Both the position numbers and the translations under genes were made by a program. The notes beneath the pieces were generated by a model, which worked only from the letters and a program-made list of their open reading frames with translations, ran no database searches and had not been told where the DNA came from. From Lachnospiraceae bacterium (GTDB lineage: Bacteria; Bacillota; Clostridia; Lachnospirales; Lachnospiraceae), in NCBI GenBank assembly GCA_910576125.1, contig CAJTHM010000011.1:62001-126000 (forward strand): a stretch of DNA of 64,000 bases. Direction: 5' to 3'. Below, piece by piece: positions 1-8,783 of the stretch (the stretch's first letter is position 1; each line of letters opens with the position of its first letter).

Positions 1-334
1 CCACCATCTTCTTGGCCTCGGCGTAAGTCTTCGCCATGGGCTTCTCGCACATGACGTTCTTGCCGGCCTCCATGGCGGCGATGCTCACGGGCGCATGGAC
101 GCTGTTGGGAGTCAGTACATAGACGGCCTCGATGTCCTCTTTCAGCAGGTCATTGTAATCGGTATAGACCTTTGACTCCTCTGTGCCGTACTCTTCCTTG
201 GCCTTCTGGGCCCTCTCCTCAATCAGGTCACAGAACGCGACGAACTCGAAGTTCCCGTTCCTCTTCATTGCGGGGAGATGCTTTCCGTTGGCGATTCCTC
301 CGCAGCCTACGATTCCTACTCTTAATTTCCTCAT
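1..334 (-). CDS. Gfo/Idh/MocA family oxidoreductase, N-terminal part (runs off the window)
   Basis: The start ATG (334) follows an AAGGAGG ribosome binding site by a few bases; the C-terminus lies beyond base 1. The visible 111 codons begin with the Rossmann pattern V-G-I-V-G-C-G-G-I-A and include the E-K-P motif (around residue 101) that marks the active-site lysine region of NAD(P)-dependent Gfo/Idh/MocA sugar and polyol dehydrogenases. It is the third gene downstream in the catabolic cluster that continues leftward out of the window. The substrate cannot be read from this part. The family call is firm; role in sugar, inositol or sugar-acid oxidation is inferred from the neighbouring isomerases. 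Confidence 0.85.
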   Translation of the reverse strand, partial: MRKLRVGIVGCGGIANGKHLPAMKRNGNFEFVAFCDLIEERAQKAKEEYGTEESKVYTDYNDLLKEDIEAVYVLTPNSVHAPVSIAAMEAGKNVMCEKPMAKTYAEAKKMV

Positions 335-479
335 TTTAAGCCTCCTTGTTTATGCTCCGCGCCTGCATCGCCCGGCTGTGTCCGGACAGGCAGGCGTTGT
401 GTTTTACTTGGGCCGTCTGGTGACGCTCCGCTATGTCCTACTGTCGCTCTCCCCGGCCTCTCGGGCGCAGAGAAGCGCT

Positions 480-1244
480 TCAGCCCAGGATTCCTTTCAG
501 ATACTGTGCGCTTTTTGCCATATTTTCCATCGGTTCTCCGTATGGATGGTCATCCTGCTCCACGACCAGCCATTTCGTGCCGCATTCCCCGGCTTTCTTC
601 ACGATGGCGGCATTGTCCTGCTCGCCCCCGCCCAGGGCCACCTGCTCCACTTCCCCATTGTTTCGGATGAAGTCCTTCATGTGGACCACGGGGCAGCGTC
701 CCTTATATTTCTCCAGATAGGCCACCGGGTCTACTCCGCCCACATTCACCCAGCAGGTATCCTGCTCTGTCTGCAGCCATTTAGCCTCCACGGCGCCGAA
801 CAGTTCGTCCAGGAAACAGGTGCCCTTATCCGTCTTCTTGAATTCAAAGTCATGATTGTGGTACATCAATATGATTCCATGCTCCGCGCAGCAGTCCGCC
901 AGCTTCCTGATGAACTGGCAGGTATCCTCGAACTTCGCTCCGCCGTAATGGCAGTCCATGGACATTCCGGGGATTCCGATGTAGCTGCAGCCTATGGTCT
1001 GGTAGGCTTTTACCGTCCCCTCCATATCCTCCATGAACGGCTCCAGTCCCACATGGGCGCTGACAGCTTCCAGTCCCAGCTGCTTTAAGCAGTCGCGGAC
1101 TGTCTCCGGGCTCAATCCATACAATCCTGCCAGTTCCACGCCCTCATAGCCGCATTCTCTCAGCGCTTTCATGGTTCCGGCAAAATCTTTCTCTGCCTCG
1201 TCACGCACGGAATATACCTGTGCGGCAATTCCCATTTTTCCCAT
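480..1244 (-). CDS. Sugar phosphate isomerase/epimerase (TIM barrel, AP-endonuclease-2 superfamily)
   Basis: This 254-residue protein has the xylose-isomerase-like TIM-barrel layout: an N-terminal Q-V-Y-S-V-R-D strand, G-Y-E-G-V-E-L near residue 36, a Y-H-N-H-D-F-E-F metal-ligand strand near residue 128, V-V-H-M-K-D-F near residue 186 and a late Glu. These are the usual metal-binding positions of cytoplasmic sugar isomerases and epimerases such as the IolE/IolI relatives. It starts 22 bases after the dehydrogenase upstream, so the two are probably cotranscribed. A ribosome binding site AAAGGTGG lies about 10 bases before the ATG. Where many relatives have D-x-G-N-A this one reads V-N-V-G-G-V-D, so the precise substrate is unclear. 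Confidence 0.85.
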   Translation of the reverse strand: MGKMGIAAQVYSVRDEAEKDFAGTMKALRECGYEGVELAGLYGLSPETVRDCLKQLGLEAVSAHVGLEPFMEDMEGTVKAYQTIGCSYIGIPGMSMDCHYGGAKFEDTCQFIRKLADCCAEHGIILMYHNHDFEFKKTDKGTCFLDELFGAVEAKWLQTEQDTCWVNVGGVDPVAYLEKYKGRCPVVHMKDFIRNNGEVEQVALGGGEQDNAAIVKKAGECGTKWLVVEQDDHPYGEPMENMAKSAQYLKGILG

Positions 1245-1266
1245 ATGATTCAGCCACCTTTCTTTT

Positions 1267-2319
1267 TTATATAGCCTCTTTTATGATTTCTCCTGTCTCC
1301 GCCGATTTATGAATCGCTTCCATCAGCTTCATGACGCGCATCACCTCGGGCAGGCGAATCAGGCTTTCCTCCCTGCCCTCCATTACGGCCATCACGTTGA
1401 AATAGAAATCCCTCACATCGCTCTTGACTTTGGGGAGTTCTTCCGTGAAGATGCTGTCGTCTCTTCTGGGAGCCATGGTCTTGGTCAGGCCGGCTGCGGT
1501 AATCACAGGCGCCACGTCCTTTTCATCTACGCCGGACGCACGCACGATTTTCCCGTTCAGGGACCAGTCTTCAATGACTGCCGTTCCGTCCGCTCCCATC
1601 ACATACCATCTGGGCAGGGAGATGAAATTGCTGGTGCCTACCTCCACCAGAGCGGTCACGCCGTTCTCAAAGGTAATCTCCGTGTAGAAGCCATCGTCCA
1701 CCAGCTGATTGGTCACATGGGTCTCCACTCCGTAGACGCTTTTTACAGGCACATCGGCAAATATCTGCAGCAGCTGATCCAACAGATGGACGCCCCAGTC
1801 CAAAATCATTCCGCCGCCATGCTCCTTTTCCTGCCTCCAGTCTCCGGGAATGCCTCTGGAGCCGTGCACTCTGGACTCTATGCGGAACAGTTCTCCCAGC
1901 TTCCCCTCCTCCAGGATTTTCTTTACCGTCAGGAAATCTTCGTCCCAGCGTCTGTTCTGATGGACTGTCAGGAACCGCCCGGTCCGTTCGGAGGCGTCAA
2001 TCATCTCCTGCAGATCCGCGGAATTCAAGGTGATGGGCTTCTCGCTGATCACATTCTTGCCTGCCTCCATGGCGGCGATAGCCACGGGCTTATGTACGTC
2101 ATTAGGCGTAGCGATCAGCACCAAATCCGTCTCCGGATCCGCCAAAAGATCCTCCAGACTGCTGTACACATGGAGCCCTTTCTCCCCAGCGGCATAGACT
2201 CTCCTTTCTTCCTTGATGTCCCAGATGCCGGCAATCTCCAGCTCCTCAATGGTCTGAATCTCATCATAATGCCAGCCTGCCATTCCTCCAAAACCGACAA
2301 TGGCCATCTTATGCTTCAT
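1267..2319 (-). CDS. Gfo/Idh/MocA family oxidoreductase
   Basis: The full-length 350-residue product matches the family size. It has an N-terminal Rossmann fold (M-A-I-V-G-F-G-G-M-A near residue 5), the E-K-P motif near residue 93, and a second-domain D-W-G-V-H-L-L-D segment near residue 174 that carries the catalytic Asp and His typical of inositol dehydrogenase-like enzymes. It is cytoplasmic and NAD(P)-dependent by family. A GAGGAGG-type ribosome binding site precedes the ATG. It lies between two TIM-barrel isomerases and precedes a second dehydrogenase of the same family, an arrangement seen in gut Clostridia for sugar-acid, keto-inositol or C-glycoside breakdown. That pathway is inferred. 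Confidence 0.88.
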   Translation of the reverse strand: MKHKMAIVGFGGMAGWHYDEIQTIEELEIAGIWDIKEERRVYAAGEKGLHVYSSLEDLLADPETDLVLIATPNDVHKPVAIAAMEAGKNVISEKPITLNSADLQEMIDASERTGRFLTVHQNRRWDEDFLTVKKILEEGKLGELFRIESRVHGSRGIPGDWRQEKEHGGGMILDWGVHLLDQLLQIFADVPVKSVYGVETHVTNQLVDDGFYTEITFENGVTALVEVGTSNFISLPRWYVMGADGTAVIEDWSLNGKIVRASGVDEKDVAPVITAAGLTKTMAPRRDDSIFTEELPKVKSDVRDFYFNVMAVMEGREESLIRLPEVMRVMKLMEAIHKSAETGEIIKEAI

Positions 2320-2456
2320 TTCTATACCTCCTCGCCCGCAGGCATGATTCTCCTGCCCGCTTTGGGCTTACTTTCGCATTCCAAGGTGCAAGTTCGAACA
2401 GATACCCCTGCGCAACCCGAGCAGGATTCGCTTGGGCATTCTCCCGCGTACAGCTT

Positions 2457-2497
2457 AGAAGTTCTTGGGCGGCATACTTTGACGCCCTGGAACTTCT
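2457..2497. repeat. Stem-loop between cluster genes
   Basis: AGAAGTTC (2457-2464) pairs with GAACTTCT (2490-2497), and an inner GGGCG/CGCCC stem extends the hairpin. It sits in the 185-base gap between two minus-strand genes and lacks a following T-run. It looks more like an intercistronic processing or stabilising stem than a strong terminator. Nothing else was recognised in this gap. Confidence 0.45.
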
Positions 2498-2504
2498 TTG
2501 CGCG

Positions 2505-3473
2505 CTAGGCCCAGTACATGGCCCCTCTGTCTTCGTATATCAATACATTCTTCAGGAAACTGATTGCTTTCTCCAGGCCCTCCCTGCCGGACATCAGGCC
2601 GTCCTCATGCTCTATGCTGATGGCATAGTCATAGCCCACCATGCGCAGCTGGGAAATGATGTCTCTCCAGTAATCCTCGCCGTTTCCATAGCCCACCGTG
2701 CGGAAAATCCAGGACCTCTCCAGCTCTTCCCCGTAATGGGTAGTATCCAGCACGCCGTTGACAGCGGTGTTCCTGGCGTCCACGCGAGTATCCTTGGCAT
2801 GGAAATGGAAGATAGCTCCCTCCTTGCCAAGCTCCCTGATAGAAGCACAGGGATCCATGCCCTGCCAGATCAGATGACTGGGATCGAAATTCGCGCCGAT
2901 CTGGGGCCCTACTTCCCTGCGGATGCGCAGCATGGTCTTGGTGTTGTAGACGCAGAAACCCGGATGCAGCTCAAAAGCAATTTTCACGCCATGGGCCTGG
3001 GCGAAAGCCGCTTTCTTTTTCCAGTAGGGAATCAGCACTTCATTCCACTGATACTCCAGAATCTCGCTGAAGTCGTCCGGCCAGGGGCAGGTCACCCAGT
3101 TGGGAGTCTTGTCATCCTTGCTTCCTCCGGGGCAGCCCGAGAAAGTGTTCACCACCGGCACATGCAGCTTCTCCGCAAGCAGGATGGCGTTGTCGAAATC
3201 CTGCTCGAACTTTTCCGCTATGGCGGGATTGGGATGAATCATGTTCCCATGGCTGCTCAGGGCGCTGATTTCCAGATGGTACTTATCCAGCGTTTCCATA
3301 AGGGCCTCTCTCTTGCTCTGGTCTGCCAGAAAAGCCGCCCCGTCGCAGTGAGCCTTGCCGGGGAAACCGCCGCATCCGATTTCCACCATCTGCACGCCTC
3401 TCCCTGCCAGGAACTTGCATGCCTCGTCAAAGGGCAAATCTCCCAGCGCAACCGTCAATGTACCTAATTTCAT
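2505..3473 (-). CDS. Sugar phosphate isomerase/epimerase (TIM barrel)
   Basis: A 322-residue xylose-isomerase-like TIM-barrel protein. The start M-K-L-G-T-L-T at 3473 was chosen because GGAGGAGATATC lies directly before it; an in-frame ATG 11 codons upstream has no such site. Expected metal-ligand strands are present: F-E-L-H-P-G near residue 170, F-D-P-S-H-L near residue 200, H-F-H-A-K-D near residue 227 and I-E-H-E-D near residue 290. Longer members of this family act on sugars or keto-inositols. It is the first catabolic gene after the AraC regulator and its terminator, so it may head the operon. Family is firm, substrate unknown. Confidence 0.88.
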   Translation of the reverse strand: MKLGTLTVALGDLPFDEACKFLAGRGVQMVEIGCGGFPGKAHCDGAAFLADQSKREALMETLDKYHLEISALSSHGNMIHPNPAIAEKFEQDFDNAILLAEKLHVPVVNTFSGCPGGSKDDKTPNWVTCPWPDDFSEILEYQWNEVLIPYWKKKAAFAQAHGVKIAFELHPGFCVYNTKTMLRIRREVGPQIGANFDPSHLIWQGMDPCASIRELGKEGAIFHFHAKDTRVDARNTAVNGVLDTTHYGEELERSWIFRTVGYGNGEDYWRDIISQLRMVGYDYAISIEHEDGLMSGREGLEKAISFLKNVLIYEDRGAMYWA

Positions 3474-3521
3474 GATATCTCCTCCGTTTCTTTTATACAA
3501 ATTCACCTATTGTACTGATTA

Positions 3522-3561
3522 TAAAAAAAGACAGCAGAAGAAGATAGATTCTTTCTGCTGT
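3522..3561 (-). terminator. Rho-independent terminator after the AraC regulator
   Basis: On the minus strand a perfect 9-bp stem, ACAGCAGAA with TTCTGCTGT, encloses a 13-base loop and is followed by C and seven T residues. It lies 45 bases past the regulator stop codon and separates the regulator transcript from the catabolic genes. Confidence 0.8.
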
Positions 3562-3605
3562 TTATACATACGATTCTGCTATTTATTTTCAAAATTGACC
3601 AAAAC

Positions 3606-4430
3606 CTATTTCTTCAGGATTTCCGACGGCGTACAGCCGTAATACCGTCTGAACTGCCTCCCGAAATGATTATAATCCGTAAATCCCACGCTGTCCGCGA
3701 TTTCCACCACGGTGCCCTCTTTTCTCTTGAGCAGGTTCATGGCTTTCTTCATGCGAACCTCGTTCATGTACTGAAGCGGCGGCATTCCCATGCTTTCCTT
3801 GAACAGATGGTTGAACCTGTCCTCGCTGAGATGAATGATGTCGGCCAACTCCCTGTTGCTGATCTGCTTGGTATAATTCATCTGGATATAATCCAGCACT
3901 GTATTCAGCCGCTCCAAACGTCTCTTTCTGCTATCGCTCTCCCGCTCCGTGAGCACCTCTGCCGCGTATTCCCGGGCCAGATGGACGATTAAGTGCAGCA
4001 GTTCTCCCTTGCAGATCAGGCGGTAGCCGATTTTCTGCTCCCTGTATTCTTTCTGGATGGCGGACATGATGGCATCTATCGCCTCGTCCTGTTCCACCAG
4101 AGACTGAAAAATGACATTCTTGTCAGCCAGCTCCTTATAAAAATCGCTCATGTCAAATATGATTACCAATACCCTCATATGGGTTCCGTCACAGTATCCC
4201 GCATGGAGCTCGTTGCTGTTGACGATGACCAGATTTCCCTCCCTGGCAAGAAACTCCCTCTGCCCCAGCCGTAGCGTAGTCTTCCCCTCCAGCACATAGT
4301 GGAGCTCGATATGCTCATGCCAGTGCTGGGTGAAATACCAGGTCTTCTTGCTCACATCGTTGACGAACATCTGGACCGGAAACTCGGAATCACTGATAAT
4401 CTTCTGTTCATATAATTCTAGCGACTGCAT
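3606..4430 (-). CDS. AraC family transcriptional regulator with N-terminal cupin
   Basis: The 274-residue protein has an N-terminal cupin sensor (Q-H-W-H-E-H-I-E-L-H-Y-V near residue 36 is the first cupin motif; N-E-L-H-A-G near residue 73 the second). Two C-terminal AraC-type helix-turn-helices follow (residues about 170-270), ending in the conserved V-G-F-T-D-Y-N-H-F-G-R-Q-F-R-R stretch. It probably binds a sugar or sugar acid and activates the downstream dehydrogenase/isomerase genes. A good promoter (4495-4523) precedes it and a terminator follows it, so it is likely monocistronic. The ligand is unknown. Confidence 0.9.
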   Translation of the reverse strand: MQSLELYEQKIISDSEFPVQMFVNDVSKKTWYFTQHWHEHIELHYVLEGKTTLRLGQREFLAREGNLVIVNSNELHAGYCDGTHMRVLVIIFDMSDFYKELADKNVIFQSLVEQDEAIDAIMSAIQKEYREQKIGYRLICKGELLHLIVHLAREYAAEVLTERESDSRKRRLERLNTVLDYIQMNYTKQISNRELADIIHLSEDRFNHLFKESMGMPPLQYMNEVRMKKAMNLLKRKEGTVVEIADSVGFTDYNHFGRQFRRYYGCTPSEILKK

Positions 4431-4494
4431 ATCCTTCCCCTCATATCAATATAAGGCATCATGTCCCCCACCGGTTGCCCGGGGCTTTAGTGAT

Positions 4495-4523
4495 ATTATA
4501 TTACAAATGCGCGGATTATGCAA
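4495..4523 (-). promoter_or_regulatory. Sigma-A-type promoter of the AraC regulator
   Basis: On the minus strand a TTGCAT -35 box (4518-4523) and a perfect TATAAT -10 box (4495-4500) are 17 bases apart, about 65 bases upstream of the regulator start codon. Confidence 0.65.
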
Positions 4524-4570
4524 ATCTTTCTTTGCGCCGCCCGCCGAAATACCTGCCGAAAACACTCCTT

Positions 4571-6997
4571 TCAGCGCGGCGGTTCTGCGCAAAAAACAGA
4601 CACTCTGATTCCGCTCCGGCCGAAGCTGACGGTAATCGCGCCGGAATGTGCTGTCTGGGCAATGACGGTGCCACTTTCCTCCAGACGCTCCAAAAGCTCT
4701 GCATGGGGATGGCCGTAGCGATTGTCCCTGCCGCTGGAAATCACAGTGAGCATGGGAGAGAGACGTTCCAGCATTTCTTCCGGCGTGGAATTCCTGGAAC
4801 CGTGATGCGCAGCTTTCAGCACCGTGATGTCTCTGATATCCCGCGATTCCAGCTCCTCCTGCAGGGCGTCCTCCCCCTCGTTCTGCACGTCCCCTGTCAG
4901 AAGCATGGTCCAGCTCTGCCCTTTTCTTTCCGCGAACTCCACATAGAAACATTCCGAGCATGCGTTGATGTCCTCAGTGCCAATGCTTTCATCGGGATGG
5001 AGACAGGTAAAGTCCGCGCTGCCGCAGCGAAAGCTGTCCCCGGCTTTCAGATAGCCTACAGAGACAGGTTTTTCCCGGGAGGCCTCCCCGGCTGCCGCAA
5101 TCAGCTCTCCCAGATGCTCCTGCCTGGCCTCCTTCCTGATAGCGGGGAGCAGCAGCTGGCCTACGGTAATATTGTTCTCCCCTCCCATCTCAAACAGTTC
5201 CACCGCACCGTTTACATGGTCCGCGTCCGGGTGGGAGAGGAATACGGCATCGATATAACGTATTCCGTTATACTTTAAACAGGGAATCAGCAGATATTTT
5301 CCCACGCTGCTCCGGCTGCTGCTGCCGCAGTCGAAAATATAATTCTGGCCGGAGGCGGTCTGCACCAGGATGCAGTCCCCCTGTCCGACATCCAGAAATG
5401 TGACTCTGTTTACCGCGGGCGGACGGAGCGCGAAGAGCAGGACCGCAGCCGTCAGGATACATACTTCCGCGAGAATGCCCGCAGCCCGTCCTTTCATCCT
5501 CCCGCGCAATCCCCCTGTCCTGTCACCCGCAGGGGCTTCCGGCGCCGCAATGCCTTTCTGTACTTCTGCCATTTTCAGCAATTCCGCCCTCTCTGGCAGG
5601 CCTGCGTCTCTCCGCCTCTCTCCGTCCTCCGGGAACGCCGCGTCCCTCTTCCTTTTTCCCCGGTTTCCCGCCATGACCACCCCTGCCAGCAGCAGATAGT
5701 ACGCCACAATCTGCCAGATTGCCGGACAGCCCGGATTCCATGTGCGGAAAGGCAGCTTGTCGAAACAGCCGCACAGAATTTCATAGGATTTCAGGATAAA
5801 ATAATCCACGCCGCCCAATATTCCCAGCCCCGGCACCAGCATGGCCAGGAGCCCTGTTATCATCATGGGTTTCATCAGAGGTAAGACGAACAGATTCAAA
5901 AAAACAGAATAGACCGGAATCTCATAATAGAACCAGAGCTGGATGGGAAGGGTCATCAAAGTGATGGACAGACTGGCTATGACGGATTGGAACAGCGATT
6001 TGAACAGGCCGGGCTTTCCCCGGGGCAGTTCCGGCGACAGGGCCGGACACACCACGCCAATCCCAAGCACTGAGCCAAAGGAGAGCAGGAAGCCGCTGCT
6101 TCTCAGATACCAGGGATTCCTGATCACCATCACCGCTGCCATCACCCCCAGCGCCGTCAGCATATCATAAGTCCTGCCTGCAATCTCTCCAAGCATTCTG
6201 ATCAGGTACATCCCGATAGCCCGGCAGGCGGACACACTGAATCCTGTCATGCCGCCATACAGAAGCAGCAGGACACTGCCCCCGACAGCAGCCGGACAGA
6301 CCGACAGGCCCATTTTCCGCAGCAGCTTGTATACACTCATACCGATGATAGTGATGTGCAGCGACGAAATGCTCAGGATATGCAGGATGCCGTTCCTCTT
6401 ATACAAATCTTTCAGCTCACTGTCCAGGTCCTTTTTATCTCCCAGAAGCAGCGCGCTCATCACAGCCGCCTCTTTCTCCGGGAAGATGCTATACAGCCGC
6501 TCTTTCAATATGCATTTCAGCTCATACAGGCCGTTCCGTACAGGCCAGGAATCCTCCCCACAGGCATTTACCTCCGCTTTCCGCAGTCTCCCGCCGATTT
6601 CCAGCGTCCGATAATACACTGCCGAATCGAATTCCCCCGGGTTCGTGGCAGAAGAACAGGGATAGAAAATGCCCTGTACCGCCACAGTCCTCCCCAAAGG
6701 AAAATCCCCCGGATTCTCTACCTCGCATATGAAATTTTCCGAACATGGAAGCCCCTGCCGCAAATCCGCGGCCGAATGCCCTAAGGCATGAGATTTCAAA
6801 ATGACAACAGATTTCAGATAAATAGATGTCTCGTCCTTTTGGTATACCTGTCCCGCAATCAGCAGCTCTTCCGCCGTATTCAGCTCTGCCGTGCTCCGAA
6901 AGCCCGGCGGCGGATTTGAGGCGCCTCCGGCTCCCAGCCGGAGGGCCGCCACGATTACCAGGAACAGGGCCGCCAGGAACAATGGCCTTTTCCTCAT
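4571..6997 (-). CDS. comEC: ComEC/Rec2 family DNA uptake channel
   Basis: This 808-residue membrane protein has the three-part ComEC layout. A signal-anchor and an OB-like N-terminal part (to about residue 190) are followed by a multi-helix Competence domain (about 200-470). The C-terminus is a metallo-beta-lactamase-like domain with L-D-V-G-Q-G-D, the metal motif S-H-P-D-A-D-H-V-N, a L-T-G-D-V strand and A-A-H-H-G-S-R. By family it forms the channel that takes single-stranded DNA across the membrane, and the MBL domain may act as the nuclease. It starts 14 bases after the ABC permease stop, so it is probably read from the same transcript, an unusual partner for comEC. A comEA-like gene lies at 14.4 kb. 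An Arg/Glu-rich insertion occurs between the last helices and the MBL domain. Confidence 0.92.
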   Translation of the reverse strand: MRKRPLFLAALFLVIVAALRLGAGGASNPPPGFRSTAELNTAEELLIAGQVYQKDETSIYLKSVVILKSHALGHSAADLRQGLPCSENFICEVENPGDFPLGRTVAVQGIFYPCSSATNPGEFDSAVYYRTLEIGGRLRKAEVNACGEDSWPVRNGLYELKCILKERLYSIFPEKEAAVMSALLLGDKKDLDSELKDLYKRNGILHILSISSLHITIIGMSVYKLLRKMGLSVCPAAVGGSVLLLLYGGMTGFSVSACRAIGMYLIRMLGEIAGRTYDMLTALGVMAAVMVIRNPWYLRSSGFLLSFGSVLGIGVVCPALSPELPRGKPGLFKSLFQSVIASLSITLMTLPIQLWFYYEIPVYSVFLNLFVLPLMKPMMITGLLAMLVPGLGILGGVDYFILKSYEILCGCFDKLPFRTWNPGCPAIWQIVAYYLLLAGVVMAGNRGKRKRDAAFPEDGERRRDAGLPERAELLKMAEVQKGIAAPEAPAGDRTGGLRGRMKGRAAGILAEVCILTAAVLLFALRPPAVNRVTFLDVGQGDCILVQTASGQNYIFDCGSSSRSSVGKYLLIPCLKYNGIRYIDAVFLSHPDADHVNGAVELFEMGGENNITVGQLLLPAIRKEARQEHLGELIAAAGEASREKPVSVGYLKAGDSFRCGSADFTCLHPDESIGTEDINACSECFYVEFAERKGQSWTMLLTGDVQNEGEDALQEELESRDIRDITVLKAAHHGSRNSTPEEMLERLSPMLTVISSGRDNRYGHPHAELLERLEESGTVIAQTAHSGAITVSFGRSGIRVSVFCAEPPR

Positions 6998-7011
6998 ACA
7001 GATCCCCCCAC

Positions 7012-7794
7012 TTAATGCAGTTTCCTCTCTCTGCGCTTCATGGTAAAGAACATCAGAATCCCCGCTGCCGCCCCCATCAGCAAATAGGACTGCAGCATGG
7101 GCACGAAATTATAATTCTCCCCTTTCCACACAGTATAAAAATCCCGGTTGATATATGTGACCGGCAGGAGCTTTGCCACCAGCTGCACCGCCGGGGGCAG
7201 ATTCTCATAGCTGATTCCCATCATGCCTCCCAGTATCATCATCGCGAAATACAGCAGCATGGTCACGCAGTAGGTCAGCGAAAATTTCCGCAGCAGCGAT
7301 GAAATCCCATAGGCGAAGCAGAACAGAAATACGCTGAAGCCCAAAATACAGACCGCATACAGCAGAGCCCCCGACAGTTCAGGCGCCTCCAGGTCCACCG
7401 CCGCATACCCCACCGCAAAATAAATCAGAAAGGCAAGAAACATGAAGATGGCTTCCGCCAGAATGCGGTTACAGATAGTGACGCCGGGCTTGATGCCGAA
7501 CAGCTCCATGCGCTGGGGAATGCCCTTCTCCAGTTCCTGGGCATTGGATACGCCGTAGCCCATGAAGATGGTAGCCATGGGAATCAATGCGCCGATTCCC
7601 AGAAAAACAGTTGTATTGACGCCGGAGCGTATTGCAGCATCCGCGATTTCGCCTACTACGGCCCGGGTGATGATAATCATCATCAGCACCGGCATGCCCA
7701 CGCCGAAAATATGCACATAGGGATTTCCAATCGTTTTGCGGAACTCAAATGCCAGCATCTGGCGGGATACGGTTTTCCGTTCATTATTTTCCAT
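7012..7794 (-). CDS. ABC-2-type transporter permease
   Basis: The 260-residue product has about six hydrophobic helices and an N-terminal cytoplasmic segment (F-E-F-R-K-T-I-G-N-P), as in ABC-2 exporters for drugs, lipids or peptides. The start at 7794 is favoured because AAAGGAGGGCAG lies just upstream; it overlaps the ATPase gene stop by 11 bases, which implies translational coupling. Together with the ATPase it forms one half-transporter pair, under likely control of the adjacent two-component system. The cargo is unknown. Confidence 0.85.
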   Translation of the reverse strand: MENNERKTVSRQMLAFEFRKTIGNPYVHIFGVGMPVLMMIIITRAVVGEIADAAIRSGVNTTVFLGIGALIPMATIFMGYGVSNAQELEKGIPQRMELFGIKPGVTICNRILAEAIFMFLAFLIYFAVGYAAVDLEAPELSGALLYAVCILGFSVFLFCFAYGISSLLRKFSLTYCVTMLLYFAMMILGGMMGISYENLPPAVQLVAKLLPVTYINRDFYTVWKGENYNFVPMLQSYLLMGAAAGILMFFTMKRRERKLH

Positions 7795-8662
7795 CAGTCT
7801 GCCCTCCTTTCGCAGCCTTTGCATTGGTATAGAGTATTTCGATATCATTGTTACTGCGCTTGTAATTCACATCATTTCTCTGCAATAGCTCCGTGACCGC
7901 CTTTTCCGTTCCCTCGCTCTCGCAGGACACGGCAATCAAATGGGCCGGAGCGGACAGTTTCCGAAAACCGGACAGCAGCTCTTCGTTCCTCTCGGAATGG
8001 CTTACCACGATGACTGCCCTGCCGCAGTACTTCCGGAACAGTTCATCTTTGCTGCCGTAATCGATGACCTGCCCTTTGTCCAGTATAAGCAGCTTTTCGG
8101 CCAGCTGGTCCAGCTCCTCATAGTAGTGGGACACCACCACAAGACTCTCCTTTTTTCCCCGGTACCATTCCACCAGTTTCTCCACCAGCTTCTGCCTGGT
8201 CTCAAAATCCAGCCCCGATGTGACCTCATCGTAAAAGGTCAGAGCCGCCTCCTGCATCATGACCATGATGATAGTGAACCGCTGCTTCTGCCCGCCGGAA
8301 AGCTTCGCGTACTTTTTCCGCAGGCAGTCCCCGAACTCAAAAAAGGCAATCAGCTCCTGCAGCTTTTTGTCCCGGGCGATTTTGGTCCCCAGAACCGCCT
8401 CCATGATATACCGGACCGGCATGGCGTCCGTATATTCATTGAACTGCATGTGCACCGCCATCTGCTCCGGCCTAAGGCCCGTCCGAATCGCGCCCTCATA
8501 GGGCACAAGCCCCAGGATGCTTTTTATCAGCGTGGTCTTCCCCGCGCCGTTGGAACCTATCACCCCCACCCGGTCCCCTTCCTCAATGTCTATGGGCGAG
8601 CTGACGGACAGGGCCGTATCCGCTCCATAGCGCACTGTGAGATTTTGAATGGATAACAACAT
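7784..8662 (-). CDS. ABC transporter ATP-binding protein
   Basis: A 292-residue cytoplasmic ATPase with Walker A G-S-N-G-A-G-K-T-T (near residue 35), signature L-S-G-G-Q-K-Q-R (near 120) and a Walker B strand ending F-Y-D-E (near 143). A roughly 80-residue C-terminal extension is seen in drug- and lantibiotic-export ATPases of the CcmA/YxlF type. The ATG at 8662 is favoured over one three codons earlier because AAAGGAG is too close to the earlier one. It partners the ABC-2 permease that follows. Confidence 0.9.
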   Translation of the reverse strand: MLLSIQNLTVRYGADTALSVSSPIDIEEGDRVGVIGSNGAGKTTLIKSILGLVPYEGAIRTGLRPEQMAVHMQFNEYTDAMPVRYIMEAVLGTKIARDKKLQELIAFFEFGDCLRKKYAKLSGGQKQRFTIIMVMMQEAALTFYDEVTSGLDFETRQKLVEKLVEWYRGKKESLVVVSHYYEELDQLAEKLLILDKGQVIDYGSKDELFRKYCGRAVIVVSHSERNEELLSGFRKLSAPAHLIAVSCESEGTEKAVTELLQRNDVNYKRSNNDIEILYTNAKAAKGGQTDGK

Positions 8663-8752
8663 ATGAATCATCTCCTTTGCCTTATTCCCCTTTGGGACAT
8701 TTCCACTGAATTCCCCGTAACTTCAGCGGCTATAATCAGCTTAGCAAATCCG

Positions 8753-8770
8753 GATGAATTTCAAATGAAG
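8753..8770 (-). promoter_or_regulatory. Putative response-regulator box upstream of the ABC exporter
   Basis: The plus-strand text GAATTTCAAATGAAG (8756-8770) differs by one base from GAATTTCATATGAAG at 11160-11174, upstream of the response regulator. The site lies about 95 bases before the ATPase start, in the gap after the kinase gene. Its role as an operator is inferred from the repetition and position. Confidence 0.4.
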
Positions 8771-8783
8771 AATAGATGAAACT

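Noticed and set aside
2384..2395. AGGTGCAAGTTC shared with 44294-44305, considered as a dispersed repeat
   Set aside because: A 12-base match between two sites is expected by chance many times in 64 kb, and flanking bases do not align.
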